Positions 50,913 through 59,055 of a stretch of 64,000 nucleotides of DNA are shown in pieces. The stretch spans positions 310,001-374,000 of the forward strand of contig NZ_CP128400.1 in NCBI RefSeq assembly GCF_030389965.1, read 5' to 3'. The position numbers and the translations under genes are program-made. Positions within the stretch are counted from its first letter, which is position 1. The number at the start of each line of letters is the position of its first letter. The DNA comes from Candidatus Chlorohelix allophototropha. Lineage in GTDB: Bacteria; Chloroflexota; Chloroflexia; Chloroheliales; Chloroheliaceae. The notes under the pieces were generated by a model, which saw only the letters and a list, made by a program, of their open reading frames with translations, was not told the origin of the DNA and ran no database searches.

Positions 50913-51677
50913 ATGAATCTGAAACGGGCAAGTTTATTTATCGGTGTGGTATTGGTTGCAGCAATAGCAGGCGTGTTGGGGGGATTGATTTTTACCAGCA
51001 AGCCTTCAAATAATGCTGTAGCACAAAGTGTCTCCGCCAATGGCTCACAGAATGGCGTAGCGGTCAGCGGCGAAGGTTGGGTATTGGTGAAGCCGGATTT
51101 GCTACGCTTCAATGTGGGTGTCACTCTAAAAGCGGCAACCGTAACGGACGCACAGAAACAAACCGCCGACAAGATGGATGTTATTACCGCTGCTCTAAAG
51201 GCACAAAACATTAAAGATGAGGACATTCAGACTTCGGGGTACAGCGTCAACCCTAACTATATCTATAATCAAGGGCAATCTCCAATCTTAGACGGCTACA
51301 ATGTCAACTCAACCATCGCAGTTACAGTGCGCGATTTGAACAAAGCAGGCGCAATTCTGGATGAAGTGGGCAAAGCAGGCGCAAACCAGATTTATGGTAT
51401 AGCCTTCGGGCGCGACAAAGAAATTGACCTGATTAAACAGGCTCGCGTTAGCGCAATGGCAGATGCCCGCACCAAAGCCGAGCAATTATCGCAAGCGGGC
51501 GGCTTTACGCTAGGTGGCGTGATTAATGTAACCGAAATTGGGGCAAGTCGTTCCAATGATTACGCCAAAGACCAAATGGTTGCCATGCCCTCCGGTGGCG
51601 GCGATACTTCTACAACCATTCAGGGTGGACAATTCAAAGTAGTGGTAAATGTGCAGGTAACTTACGCTATCAAGTAA
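50913..51677 (+). CDS. SIMPL domain (DUF541) exported protein
   Basis: Membrane-anchored or secreted protein of 254 residues: an N-terminal hydrophobic helix (about 8-28) ending before SKPSNNAVAQS, then the SIMPL/DUF541 domain (VAVSGEGWVLVKPDLLRFNVGV, then NVNSTIAVTVRDLNKAGAILDEV and ARVSAMADARTKAEQLSQAGG). Family members such as BP26 form ring-shaped oligomers; their role is not settled. The ATG at 50913 has AAAGGA 8 bases upstream; the ATG at 50904 overlaps that site. It has its own terminator. Confidence 0.85.
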   Translation: MNLKRASLFIGVVLVAAIAGVLGGLIFTSKPSNNAVAQSVSANGSQNGVAVSGEGWVLVKPDLLRFNVGVTLKAATVTDAQKQTADKMDVITAALKAQNIKDEDIQTSGYSVNPNYIYNQGQSPILDGYNVNSTIAVTVRDLNKAGAILDEVGKAGANQIYGIAFGRDKEIDLIKQARVSAMADARTKAEQLSQAGGFTLGGVINVTEIGASRSNDYAKDQMVAMPSGGGDTSTTIQGGQFKVVVNVQVTYAIK

Positions 51678-51692
51678 GCTGATATGCTAACG

Positions 51693-51730
51693 ATGCCTTT
51701 GTCCTGTAGCAGGATGGAGGCATTTTTATT
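51693..51730 (+). terminator. terminator after the SIMPL gene
   Basis: ATGCCT / AGGCAT outer stem, with inner GTCCTG / CAGGAT pairing and a T-rich tail (TTTTTATT). Confidence 0.75.
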
Positions 51731-51877
51731 TACCGCCCCACGCTTTGCAATGTTCCTGAAATACAACGTATAGCAATCTTTAAGGATTTTGTATGAAAGT
51801 TGTATTATACTAATCCTCAGCAAGAATTTTTGCCCAATGTATCCCAATAGCTTATGCAGATTCAGAGGAAATTGTTT

Positions 51878-52765
51878 ATGGTTTTACAGCCACTCTGGGA
51901 GCAACTGGCAGCAAATCAAGGTTTGGGAGCAAGCCTCGTAGCGCAAACCACTAGTGCACCGGATTACATAGCCACTTTTTTTGAAGGGCTACTCTCATTC
52001 CTTGCGCCATGTGTTTTACCGCTCGTACCGGGCTATCTTTCATACATAAGCGGGGTATCGGTAGCAAAAGCTGCCCGCACCGTCAAAAACCCGGCAATGG
52101 CGATTTCTACGAATGCAAACAATGGCGGAGCAGTGGCGTTGCAAACAAATCCACATGAAGCTGAAGAGGAAGTAGCTCAAATCAGTGGAGCGGATACCCG
52201 GCGTGTTCTCTTTTCCTCTCTGCTGTTTGTAGCCGGATTTACCACTATTTTTATTCTGTTTTTCGGCTTCTTCAACTTCATTACGGATACTTTCGGCGAC
52301 ATTCGGACTCCGGTGCGGTTAGCGGCAGGTTTGCTGGTAATATTCTTCGGTTTGCATTTTCTGGGCATCTTCCGAATCGGCTTCTTGGATATGGAGCGCC
52401 GCTTCAACCTGAATCGCATCAAGCGAGCCAGCTATATCGGCGCATACTTTTTGGGAGGCGCGTTTGCTTTCGGCTGGACACCTTGCGTGGGACCTTTTCT
52501 CACCGCCGCTATTTTCACGGCTGAACAAAGTAATGGCTGGGAAGGCGCAACCTTGATGCTAATTTATTCGGCAGGGTTAGGCATTCCTTTTATTTTGGCG
52601 GGTTTGTTTTTTAATCGCATGCTGGGCTTTATCGCTCGTTTGCGCCACCATTACCAGATTATTGAAATTGCGAGCGGGATTCTATTACTGCTGGTCGGAT
52701 TTCTATTGATTACCAACAACTTGAGCGCAATTACTCAAGAACTTTCCAAATTCAGATTTTTCTAA
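51878..52765 (+). CDS. ccdA: CcdA-type thiol-disulfide membrane transporter
   Basis: Carries reducing equivalents from cytosolic thioredoxin across the membrane to outside thiol proteins. Both signature cysteines are present in mirrored motifs: LSFLAPCVLPLVPGYLSYISGVSV near the N-terminus and FAFGWTPCVGPFLTAA in the middle. About six hydrophobic helices are seen. A 45-residue polar loop after helix 1 (about 70-115) is longer than usual. The ATG at 51878 has GAGGA 8 bases upstream and gives 295 aa; an upstream ATG at 51854 lacks one. The gene ends 23 bases before the TlpA/ResA-like lipoprotein with the in-frame TGA, its natural electron acceptor. Confidence 0.9.
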   Translation: MVLQPLWEQLAANQGLGASLVAQTTSAPDYIATFFEGLLSFLAPCVLPLVPGYLSYISGVSVAKAARTVKNPAMAISTNANNGGAVALQTNPHEAEEEVAQISGADTRRVLFSSLLFVAGFTTIFILFFGFFNFITDTFGDIRTPVRLAAGLLVIFFGLHFLGIFRIGFLDMERRFNLNRIKRASYIGAYFLGGAFAFGWTPCVGPFLTAAIFTAEQSNGWEGATLMLIYSAGLGIPFILAGLFFNRMLGFIARLRHHYQIIEIASGILLLLVGFLLITNNLSAITQELSKFRFF

Positions 52766-52788
52766 CACAGGAGGGTTTGCAAGATTAG

Positions 52789-53367
52789 ATGTATTTCAGA
52801 CACAAGAGCAGGGGGTGGGCGGCAACGCTTGTAAGCCTGTTAGTTGCGCTAGCGTTGGTTGCCTGTGGTGATACTGCCGCCACTATCGCGCCTGCTGCCA
52901 CTTCACAAGTAACAGCAAGCGCCAATTCAACAAAAGAAATGCCACCGGTAAAAGTTGCGATAGGCTTCACTGCCCCTGACTTTACCGCGCAAACAATTAG
53001 CGGCGAAACAGTACAATTAAGCCTGTTACGAGGCAAAGGGGTTATTGTCAATTTTTGGTCGGTTTATTGACCGAGTTGCCGTCAGGAGTTTCCTGACTTC
53101 GTGCAGACTTATAATGATAACAAAGCCAATCTGACAATAGTGGGCGTAGATTGGGGAGAAACCGAGCAAGAAGTGGAGAGCTTCAAAAGCGAGTTCAAAA
53201 TCCCGTTTCCGCTGACGATTGATAAAACGGGCGACCTTGTAACTTTATTTCGCGCCCCATATCATCCCTATAGCGTTTTCATCAACAAGGAAGGGGTTAT
53301 AACCGGAATTGTGCCGGGATTGGTAACGCCTGAAATGATGAAAAGCCAACTTTCCAAAATTCTTTAA
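52789..53367 (+). CDS. TlpA/ResA-like thioredoxin lipoprotein, candidate selenoprotein (UxxC)
   Basis: Outside-facing thiol-disulfide oxidoreductase. Read through one TGA (53068-53070) it is 192 residues: lipoprotein signal with lipobox LVAC (Cys26), linker, then a full thioredoxin domain: IGFTAPDFTAQTISGETVQL, VIVNFWSVY-[TGA]-PSCRQEF, IVGVDWGETEQEVESF, and a cis-Pro region PYHPYSVFINKEG. The family normally has WCPxCRxE, so TGA takes the place of the first active-site Cys and the motif becomes U94-P-S-C97. Both halves are in one frame with no other damage, and a SECIS-like hairpin follows. As a normal stop, the gene would make a useless 93-residue piece. It follows ccdA and is closed by a terminator. 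Alternative: a fresh nonsense mutation of TGC or TGT. The start ATG has GGAGGG 14 bases upstream, a little far. Confidence 0.75.
53081..53097 (+). promoter_or_regulatory. candidate bacterial SECIS element
   Basis: Perfect 7-bp hairpin GTCAGGA-GTT-TCCTGAC beginning 10 bases after the in-frame TGA. Its apical loop starts 18 bases after the TGA and its first base is G. These three traits (short spacing, stable upper stem, G at the start of the loop) match the published general form of bacterial SECIS elements. Function is inferred. Confidence 0.6.
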
Positions 53368-53382
53368 GCGTGGGTTCTGCCT

Positions 53383-53413
53383 CCCGTCTCCAATTATAGA
53401 GACGGGCTTTTTT
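53383..53413 (+). terminator. terminator of ccdA and the candidate selenoprotein gene
   Basis: Perfect 8-bp stem CCCGTCTC / GAGACGGG with an 8-base loop and a T-tract, 16 bases after the stop. It shows that transcription is meant to continue past the TGA to this point. Confidence 0.9.
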
Positions 53414-53490
53414 ATTGGGCTACCTTCCGCGCTTTGTGATAATATAAAGTCGGAAAATTAACCGGATTTTTTCAAACCTGAAAGGTTGGT

Positions 53491-54201
53491 ATGGCACAAT
53501 CGGACTCGGATTATAAATCGCTGATAGAGCAGGCTGAACGGGCGCTGATTAATGAGGAGTGGCAATACGCGCTAACATTGTTCGAACAGTTGCTACCGCT
53601 TGCACCTGACACCGCAGAACGCGCAGAAGTATTGAACGGGCGCGGGGTGGCATTGCTAAAACTGGAACGCTACGAAGAAGCAATCGCCGTGCTGGAAGAA
53701 GCGCAGAAACTAGAACCGGGAAAGGCTGAAGTTTATTTCAACCGCGCCTTAATCTGCGAGAGTATCGGCGATTTTGAGGGAGCGTTGGCTTTTTACAACC
53801 AGACGATTGAGCTTAAACCGGACGATGCTGAAGCCTATTTTCGGCGCGGTGGCATATATTTTCAGAGCCATCAGTTTGAAGAAACCGTTGCCGATAACAC
53901 GCGCGCTATCGAATTACACAGCGGCGAAGCGGTTACGGGTCCCTATATTGCGCGAGGGCTGGCTTATCATCAGTTAGAACAATACCCTGATGCCTTGAAG
54001 GATTATTCGCAGGCGCTTGAAATTGACCCGCGCGGAGCGGCTGATGCCTATTTCTACCGCGCGCTGATTCATATTGACATGGAAGAAGCTTTACCCGCGC
54101 GCGCCGACTTGCAGGCTTACCTGCTGATGACCGATGACTCGGATGGGTTGCTGGCTACGCAGGCGCGCGAAATAATTGAAGTGCTGGATAACGAGGCTTA
54201 A
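53491..54201 (+). CDS. TPR repeat protein
   Basis: Cytosolic protein of 236 residues made of about six tetratricopeptide repeats, for example AEVLNGRGVALLKLERYEEAIAVLEEAQKLEPG, AEVYFNRALICESIGDFEGALAFYNQTIELKPD and GPYIARGLAYHQLEQYPDALKDYSQALEIDP. TPR proteins bind partner proteins; no enzymatic domain is present. GAAAGG lies shortly before the ATG. The CoA transferase gene starts 19 bases after its stop and is probably in the same operon. Confidence 0.9.
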   Translation: MAQSDSDYKSLIEQAERALINEEWQYALTLFEQLLPLAPDTAERAEVLNGRGVALLKLERYEEAIAVLEEAQKLEPGKAEVYFNRALICESIGDFEGALAFYNQTIELKPDDAEAYFRRGGIYFQSHQFEETVADNTRAIELHSGEAVTGPYIARGLAYHQLEQYPDALKDYSQALEIDPRGAADAYFYRALIHIDMEEALPARADLQAYLLMTDDSDGLLATQAREIIEVLDNEA

Positions 54202-54220
54202 ATCGCAGGAGATTTTTAGA

Positions 54221-55447
54221 ATGGATACTTTTCCTTACGCCGAAAAATTGCTCAAAGAAAAACCAAATTTGCCGTTGGCGGGTATTAAAGTTATTGATAT
54301 GACTCGGCTTTTGCCCGGTCCCTACGCCACTATGTTGCTGGGCGACCTCGGCGCAGATGTGCTGAAAATTGAAGACCCGCAACTGGGGGATTATTTGCGC
54401 TGGCGCGGTCCTTATATCAACGGCGAAGGAGCAAGTTTTCTGGTGCTGAATCGCAACAAGCGCAGCATGACCCTGAATTTAAAGCACGCAGAGGCACGCG
54501 ATATTTTTCTGAAGGTGGTCGCCGATGCAGATATTTTGATGGAGAGCTTCCGTCCGGGCGTGTTGGACAAACTAGGAGTGGGTTATGCACAATTGAAAGA
54601 AATCAACCCGCGCTTGATTTATTGCGCCATCAGCGGATACGGTCAGGATGGGCCTTACGCCCAACGTGCCGGACACGACTTGAATTATATCGGTTACGCA
54701 GGGGCTTTGGGGCAAACCGGACGCGCCGGGGAAGCGCCAGCCTTGCCGGGGGTGCAGATTGCCGATTTGGGGGGAGGCGGCATGCTCTCGCTGGTTGGGA
54801 TTCTGGCAGCAGTGGAAGGGCGACACCGCACCGGCGAAGGGCGTTTCGTGGATATTTCCATGACCGAGGGTGTGGCAAGTTGGCTAACCTATATGGCGGG
54901 TGATTATTTTGCTAGCGGTGAGACTCAGAAACGCGGAAGCGGTAGGTTAAACGGGGGGTTGCCAGAATATGGCGTGTACGAAACCTCAGACGGTAAATGG
55001 CTCACGGTGGGCGCACTTGAGGAGAAATTCTTCGAGCGCATGTGCAATTTGATAGAATTGCCTCAATATAAAAATGATGTGCAAAGCGAAGGCGCACGCG
55101 CGGATGAGATAAGAGCCGCCTTCACTACCCGCTTCAAACAGAAAACGCGAGAAGAATGGCTGTCGCTGCTGGCAGGAGAAGAAACCTGTGTGGGACCTGT
55201 TTACGAGATTGACGAGGCGCTCAACGACCCGCAAATGCAGGCGCGGGGCTTCGTAACAGAGATAGAGCATCCCAAAGCCGGGCTTATCAAGCAATTGGGC
55301 TGCCCAATGAAAATGGACGAGTTGCCCGCTAACGATGTATTGCGCGTACCGCCGCCTAGTTTTGGCGAGCATACCGCCGAATTACTCCGTGGGTTGGGCT
55401 TTTCTGCTGCTGAAATCGAGCGGTTGAAGAAAGAAAAAGCCATTTAG
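54221..55447 (+). CDS. class III (CaiB/BaiF family) acyl-CoA transferase or racemase
   Basis: Cytosolic enzyme of 408 residues that moves CoA between acids, or racemises 2-methylacyl-CoA. Family features: LAGIKVIDMTRLLPGPYATMLLGDLGADVLKIE at the N-terminus, the NRNKRSMTLNLK motif, catalytic Asp153 in AGHDLNYIGYAGAL, and the C-terminal PPPSFGEHTAELLRGLGFS. GHDLNY with Gly-rich follow-up is closer to the alpha-methylacyl-CoA racemase branch, but the substrate cannot be fixed. The ATG at 54221 has AGGAG 9 bases upstream; the frame extends to 54176 without support. A terminator follows. Confidence 0.88.
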   Translation: MDTFPYAEKLLKEKPNLPLAGIKVIDMTRLLPGPYATMLLGDLGADVLKIEDPQLGDYLRWRGPYINGEGASFLVLNRNKRSMTLNLKHAEARDIFLKVVADADILMESFRPGVLDKLGVGYAQLKEINPRLIYCAISGYGQDGPYAQRAGHDLNYIGYAGALGQTGRAGEAPALPGVQIADLGGGGMLSLVGILAAVEGRHRTGEGRFVDISMTEGVASWLTYMAGDYFASGETQKRGSGRLNGGLPEYGVYETSDGKWLTVGALEEKFFERMCNLIELPQYKNDVQSEGARADEIRAAFTTRFKQKTREEWLSLLAGEETCVGPVYEIDEALNDPQMQARGFVTEIEHPKAGLIKQLGCPMKMDELPANDVLRVPPPSFGEHTAELLRGLGFSAAEIERLKKEKAI

Positions 55448-55466
55448 ATTGCAAACTCAGATTTTC

Positions 55467-55505
55467 AAAAATCCCCAAAAGCAAGTAATTGCAATGGGGA
55501 TTTTT
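55467..55505 (+). terminator. terminator after the CoA transferase gene
   Basis: ATCCCC / GGGGAT outer stem with an inner GCAA-GTAA-TTGC hairpin, then a run of five T residues. Confidence 0.8.
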
Positions 55506-55640
55506 AGCAGTTCAGGCAAGTAGGCTGGAAAGGGAGGGATGACCAGAAAAAGTGTTAATGAGCGCAACCAACAAGTTGTAACCCTGCTTTTTCATGGTCG
55601 AATAGAGTTTTTTATGAATGTTGGGGAAGAAGATGCCAAA

Positions 55641-56453
55641 ATGATTAAAAAACTTATTACTTATATTAGTCTGGTGTTAATGATACAGTTATTTCTCTTG
55701 TCCTGTTCAGATGCAACTACTACACCTCTAACGGCTGCTCAAGTTACTAGCCCCGTCAATAATCCTATTGCTAATTCTCCGACCGCTACCTTGACCACTC
55801 TGGATTTGCAGAAAAGGATATTGCAGGGCATTCCTTGTAAATTACCTTGCTGGGAAGGTATTACCCCCGGGATAACCGGATTTGATGAGGCGGTTAAAAT
55901 TTTACAAAGTATTCCCCAGGTATCCAATATAAAGTTTGAAACTTATTCCAACGATATATCTTCCCTAAATGAACCTCCAAAATATGAGGAAATAAAAGTA
56001 GTAACTTGGGATGGGAAAGATAATACCGGGGTTGGCGAGTTACTAGCTTATCCAACTGGTAATAAGTTAGTAAGATACATTACGCCAAACACTAACGGGG
56101 ATTTCCTTTTAAAAGATGTAATAAAAGCATATGGGGAACCTCAATATATAATTGCATCTACGCAAATGGAGCACCTTAGTGGAAATGGACAAAGTTACGG
56201 TATAAAACTAATTTACCCTGAAAAAGGCTTTATGTTAATAACTGGAGGACTAAACCCACTAATACTGGAGGATAAACTTGTTTTTGGAATGATAATTTAT
56301 GATGGTAAAAGTTTAGATAATTTAAGATTGATGATAACAATAAGGGATGAATGGTTACAGCCCTGGCAGGGTTTTAAAGATTATGACTATTCCTGTTTTC
56401 ACGTAGGATTTTTAATTAACGACTGTGGCAAGTTACCTGCAAAAGCTCCCTAG
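55641..56453 (+). CDS. secreted lipoprotein of unknown function
   Basis: A 270-residue lipoprotein: basic start (MIKKLITY), hydrophobic core and lipobox LFLLSC, then a Thr/Pro-rich linker. The mature part opens with GIPCKLPCWEGITPG, a motif I associate with Chloroflexota lipoproteins of unknown role; the paired Cys may form a disulfide. The remaining 200 residues look like mixed alpha/beta with no known catalytic motif. The start at ATG 55641 gives a normal signal peptide with a GGGGAAGAAG stretch upstream; the frame continues to 55539. The codon choice is more A/T-rich than in its neighbours. Confidence 0.7.
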   Translation: MIKKLITYISLVLMIQLFLLSCSDATTTPLTAAQVTSPVNNPIANSPTATLTTLDLQKRILQGIPCKLPCWEGITPGITGFDEAVKILQSIPQVSNIKFETYSNDISSLNEPPKYEEIKVVTWDGKDNTGVGELLAYPTGNKLVRYITPNTNGDFLLKDVIKAYGEPQYIIASTQMEHLSGNGQSYGIKLIYPEKGFMLITGGLNPLILEDKLVFGMIIYDGKSLDNLRLMITIRDEWLQPWQGFKDYDYSCFHVGFLINDCGKLPAKAP

Positions 56454-56804
56454 CAGTATGTTTTAATGCTTTGCTCTCAAGCTAAAATATAGGGTTATGA
56501 CGCGCCGACCGCATTACCGGGTAGGAACACTGCTTTGACAAAATGAGTCGGCAAGCCTTGTTTTAACTTCCCCTTTAGCTCAAATTGTCTTTTTAGATTC
56601 ATTTGGCTCTTACCGCTAATCCAGAAAAGCGATAATGAATAAGGCTCTGCAATAAGCCAATTCTCCGTAGCGACTCTTGTTTTTTGTTAATAGTAGAAAA
56701 TGAATAGCCGAATGTGGTATTCTCTAGCGGAAATATAGTTGCGTGTACCGGATAGAAACTATTGCGAAGTAATCCAAACAAGGGGTGCGGAGGCGGTTTG
56801 GCGG
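56454..56804. other. intergenic region before the GT87-like gene
   Basis: About 350 bases. No gene-like frame with a ribosome binding site and no clear terminator. TATTCT at about 56720 could be a -10 box, but no -35 partner is convincing. Confidence 0.4.
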
Positions 56805-59054
56805 ATGCTCTTTAAGCAACACAAGGCATTAATTATTCCTCTGCTTTTAAGTGTAATAATATTCATAATTGCGTGGATGGCGAATATTGCCACCAACACA
56901 TTCTTTATAGACATAGGCGCATCAAACCGCATTGATAAAATGTATATGCCGCCCGACAATAACGGGTTTTATATCCCCGAAACGCGCCAAGATGCAAAAC
57001 CCAATGAAGATAATTCCTTCCGCTGGACTAGCAAAGAAGCAATACTGGATTTGCCGGAGATATTGCTGCTTACTCCTTGGAAAGCCACCATCAAAGTAAG
57101 CGCACCACGCCCGGCGGAACAGCCTACCACCACCTTAATTATCAGCCTTGCCGATAACCGCAGCGTGTACGAGTTGGGGCAATTTCCCTTGCCCGCTTCC
57201 GCCGATGGCAAGGACATCACTTTCGCAATCCCGGCACGTTATTCGCTTCCCAATTCATCAGTAGATCTCTTGATAGAATCCAGCACAAGTTTCCAACCGG
57301 GCAACGGCGACAAACGCACGCTAGGTCTGGTTCTTTACAACCTCAAATTCGAGCCGGATTATACCGCTTACGGAATAAAGGACTGGGGGGCTACCCTACT
57401 ACTGCCTTTACTGGTCAGCCTGATTGCGCTGGCGATTGAGAGATGGATACGGCTTTTTGGGGCAGGTTTACGCTTGAGCAGCGGGATTCAGATTGTTGCC
57501 GCCATTATCATGATTTCCAGCCTGATAAGCTGGCAAGAGTTGGTGGAAACCGCTTACTTGCCGTGGGCAATAACGCTGTGGGTAACATGGCTGGCTTTCC
57601 GATTGGCGCAACTCTTTACCGAACGTGCGCCCAGTGTACCCGCACCTTTTATATATGCAGCGTGTTTCATGGGAGTGCTGCCAGTAGTCCAAGTCGTTTT
57701 TAATCGCCTCGATTTGAATAAATGGGGCGATACGGCAGTAGTTGCAGCACAAACCGGGGCATTACTGCTTGCCCTCGCCGCCTATCTCTTTGCCCGCAAA
57801 TATTTTGAACCGTTACTGGTATGGCTTTTTGTGATAGCGGCAGTGATTTCATTCGCTTGCCTCAACTGGATTGCGGTCTTTGACAGCTTTTATCACGGCT
57901 TCGACTTCCGGGTATATTATAACCCGCAAGTTTTGATGGAACAGAACGGCACACCGTTATTCGATCTCAATGATATTATAGCTTCGCCGGGATCATCGGT
58001 ACGCACCCCCCCCACCTTCGCTTTACTAAACTGGCTTTTGCTACGTTTTTACAGTGCAGATGTGCAGGGTGCTTTATACGTATGGCGTATTGTCAACGAA
58101 TTATTGCTAATCCCAATTATTTTCATCCTTTACAAGCTAACCGGAACGCTTAAATATCGCCTGCCGTTGGTACTGTTTTTGGTGCTGAACTTCCGCCAAC
58201 TGGCATTTAACATGGATTTGGCACAGCCCAACATTGTAATGCTACTGTTTTTGGCATTGACCGCGATACTCATAAAAAATAAACGCGATACCCTTTCCGG
58301 CGCAATACTGGCTTTTCCCATCTGGCTAAAGTTATTGCCGGGTATAACCGCTTTCTATTATCTGGTAGAGCGACGCTGGCGCGGCTTACTCGGACTGATA
58401 GCCGGATCGGTGGTGGTAAACGGTCTGGTGATAGCGGCGGTGGGTTGGGATAACGTCTGGTATTACTACTCAAAAGCTATGTGGGGGGTAAATCAGCCTG
58501 AAATCGGGCTGGTGGGGCAATCTTTCTGGGGCTTTCTAGGGCGAATGGGCGTTGACGAGGTGCAGAAGAGCTTCACCCAAGACTTCCCCACTGCATTGAT
58601 GCCAATTGGTTATGCCTTCAGCCTTTGTGCGCTAGGGCTTACTCTTTTCGCTCTCTGGCGCAACTCTTCCCACGATTGGCAAGCAAGTTTGCTCAAATTC
58701 AATGCGCTTTTAGTGACAAGCATGGTGATTTCGCCCTTTATATGGAAACACTATACGGTAATGCTTTTAGGTGCAATCGTGGTGATGGCGTTATATCTCA
58801 GTCGTATTCGCTCCGGTTGGTCGCTGATTGTCTTTAGCATGGCTTACGGGATAATGGCTTTCGATCAGGATTTTCTGTTCTTCCCCGATAGAGCCTACGG
58901 ATTAGGGCGAATTGCCAGTAGTACGTTCTTTTTCGCGCTCTTCGCGCTATGGGCGCTCCATATCAGCATAATTCTAAAATACCGCCCTGACACAAAAACA
59001 GACACAGCCCAACCCGCCTACGAAGCAAACAAAATGGTGGGTATTTCCAAGTGA
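56805..59054 (+). CDS. large GT87-like polytopic membrane protein
   Basis: Membrane protein of 749 residues. One N-terminal helix is followed by an outside domain of about 160 residues (about 45-200), then about 12 hydrophobic segments. The GT87/DUF2029 signature lies after the helix near 370: an Asp in AVFDSFYHGFDFRVYYNPQVLMEQNGTPLFD, followed by RTPPTFALLNWLLL and LAFPIWLKLLPGITAFYYL. It probably moves a sugar from a polyprenyl-phosphate carrier to an outside acceptor. The outside N-terminal domain is unusual for GT87. The ATG at 56805 has GGAGG 11 bases upstream; the frame extends to 56739. It is convergent with the next gene, with a single base between the two stops. Confidence 0.65.
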   Translation: MLFKQHKALIIPLLLSVIIFIIAWMANIATNTFFIDIGASNRIDKMYMPPDNNGFYIPETRQDAKPNEDNSFRWTSKEAILDLPEILLLTPWKATIKVSAPRPAEQPTTTLIISLADNRSVYELGQFPLPASADGKDITFAIPARYSLPNSSVDLLIESSTSFQPGNGDKRTLGLVLYNLKFEPDYTAYGIKDWGATLLLPLLVSLIALAIERWIRLFGAGLRLSSGIQIVAAIIMISSLISWQELVETAYLPWAITLWVTWLAFRLAQLFTERAPSVPAPFIYAACFMGVLPVVQVVFNRLDLNKWGDTAVVAAQTGALLLALAAYLFARKYFEPLLVWLFVIAAVISFACLNWIAVFDSFYHGFDFRVYYNPQVLMEQNGTPLFDLNDIIASPGSSVRTPPTFALLNWLLLRFYSADVQGALYVWRIVNELLLIPIIFILYKLTGTLKYRLPLVLFLVLNFRQLAFNMDLAQPNIVMLLFLALTAILIKNKRDTLSGAILAFPIWLKLLPGITAFYYLVERRWRGLLGLIAGSVVVNGLVIAAVGWDNVWYYYSKAMWGVNQPEIGLVGQSFWGFLGRMGVDEVQKSFTQDFPTALMPIGYAFSLCALGLTLFALWRNSSHDWQASLLKFNALLVTSMVISPFIWKHYTVMLLGAIVVMALYLSRIRSGWSLIVFSMAYGIMAFDQDFLFFPDRAYGLGRIASSTFFFALFALWALHISIILKYRPDTKTDTAQPAYEANKMVGISK

Positions 59055-59055
59055 G

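Noticed and set aside
53101-53367. Separate gene starting at GTG 53101
   Set aside because: It is the in-frame second half of the TlpA-like protein and would begin in the middle of the thioredoxin fold, with no ribosome binding site.
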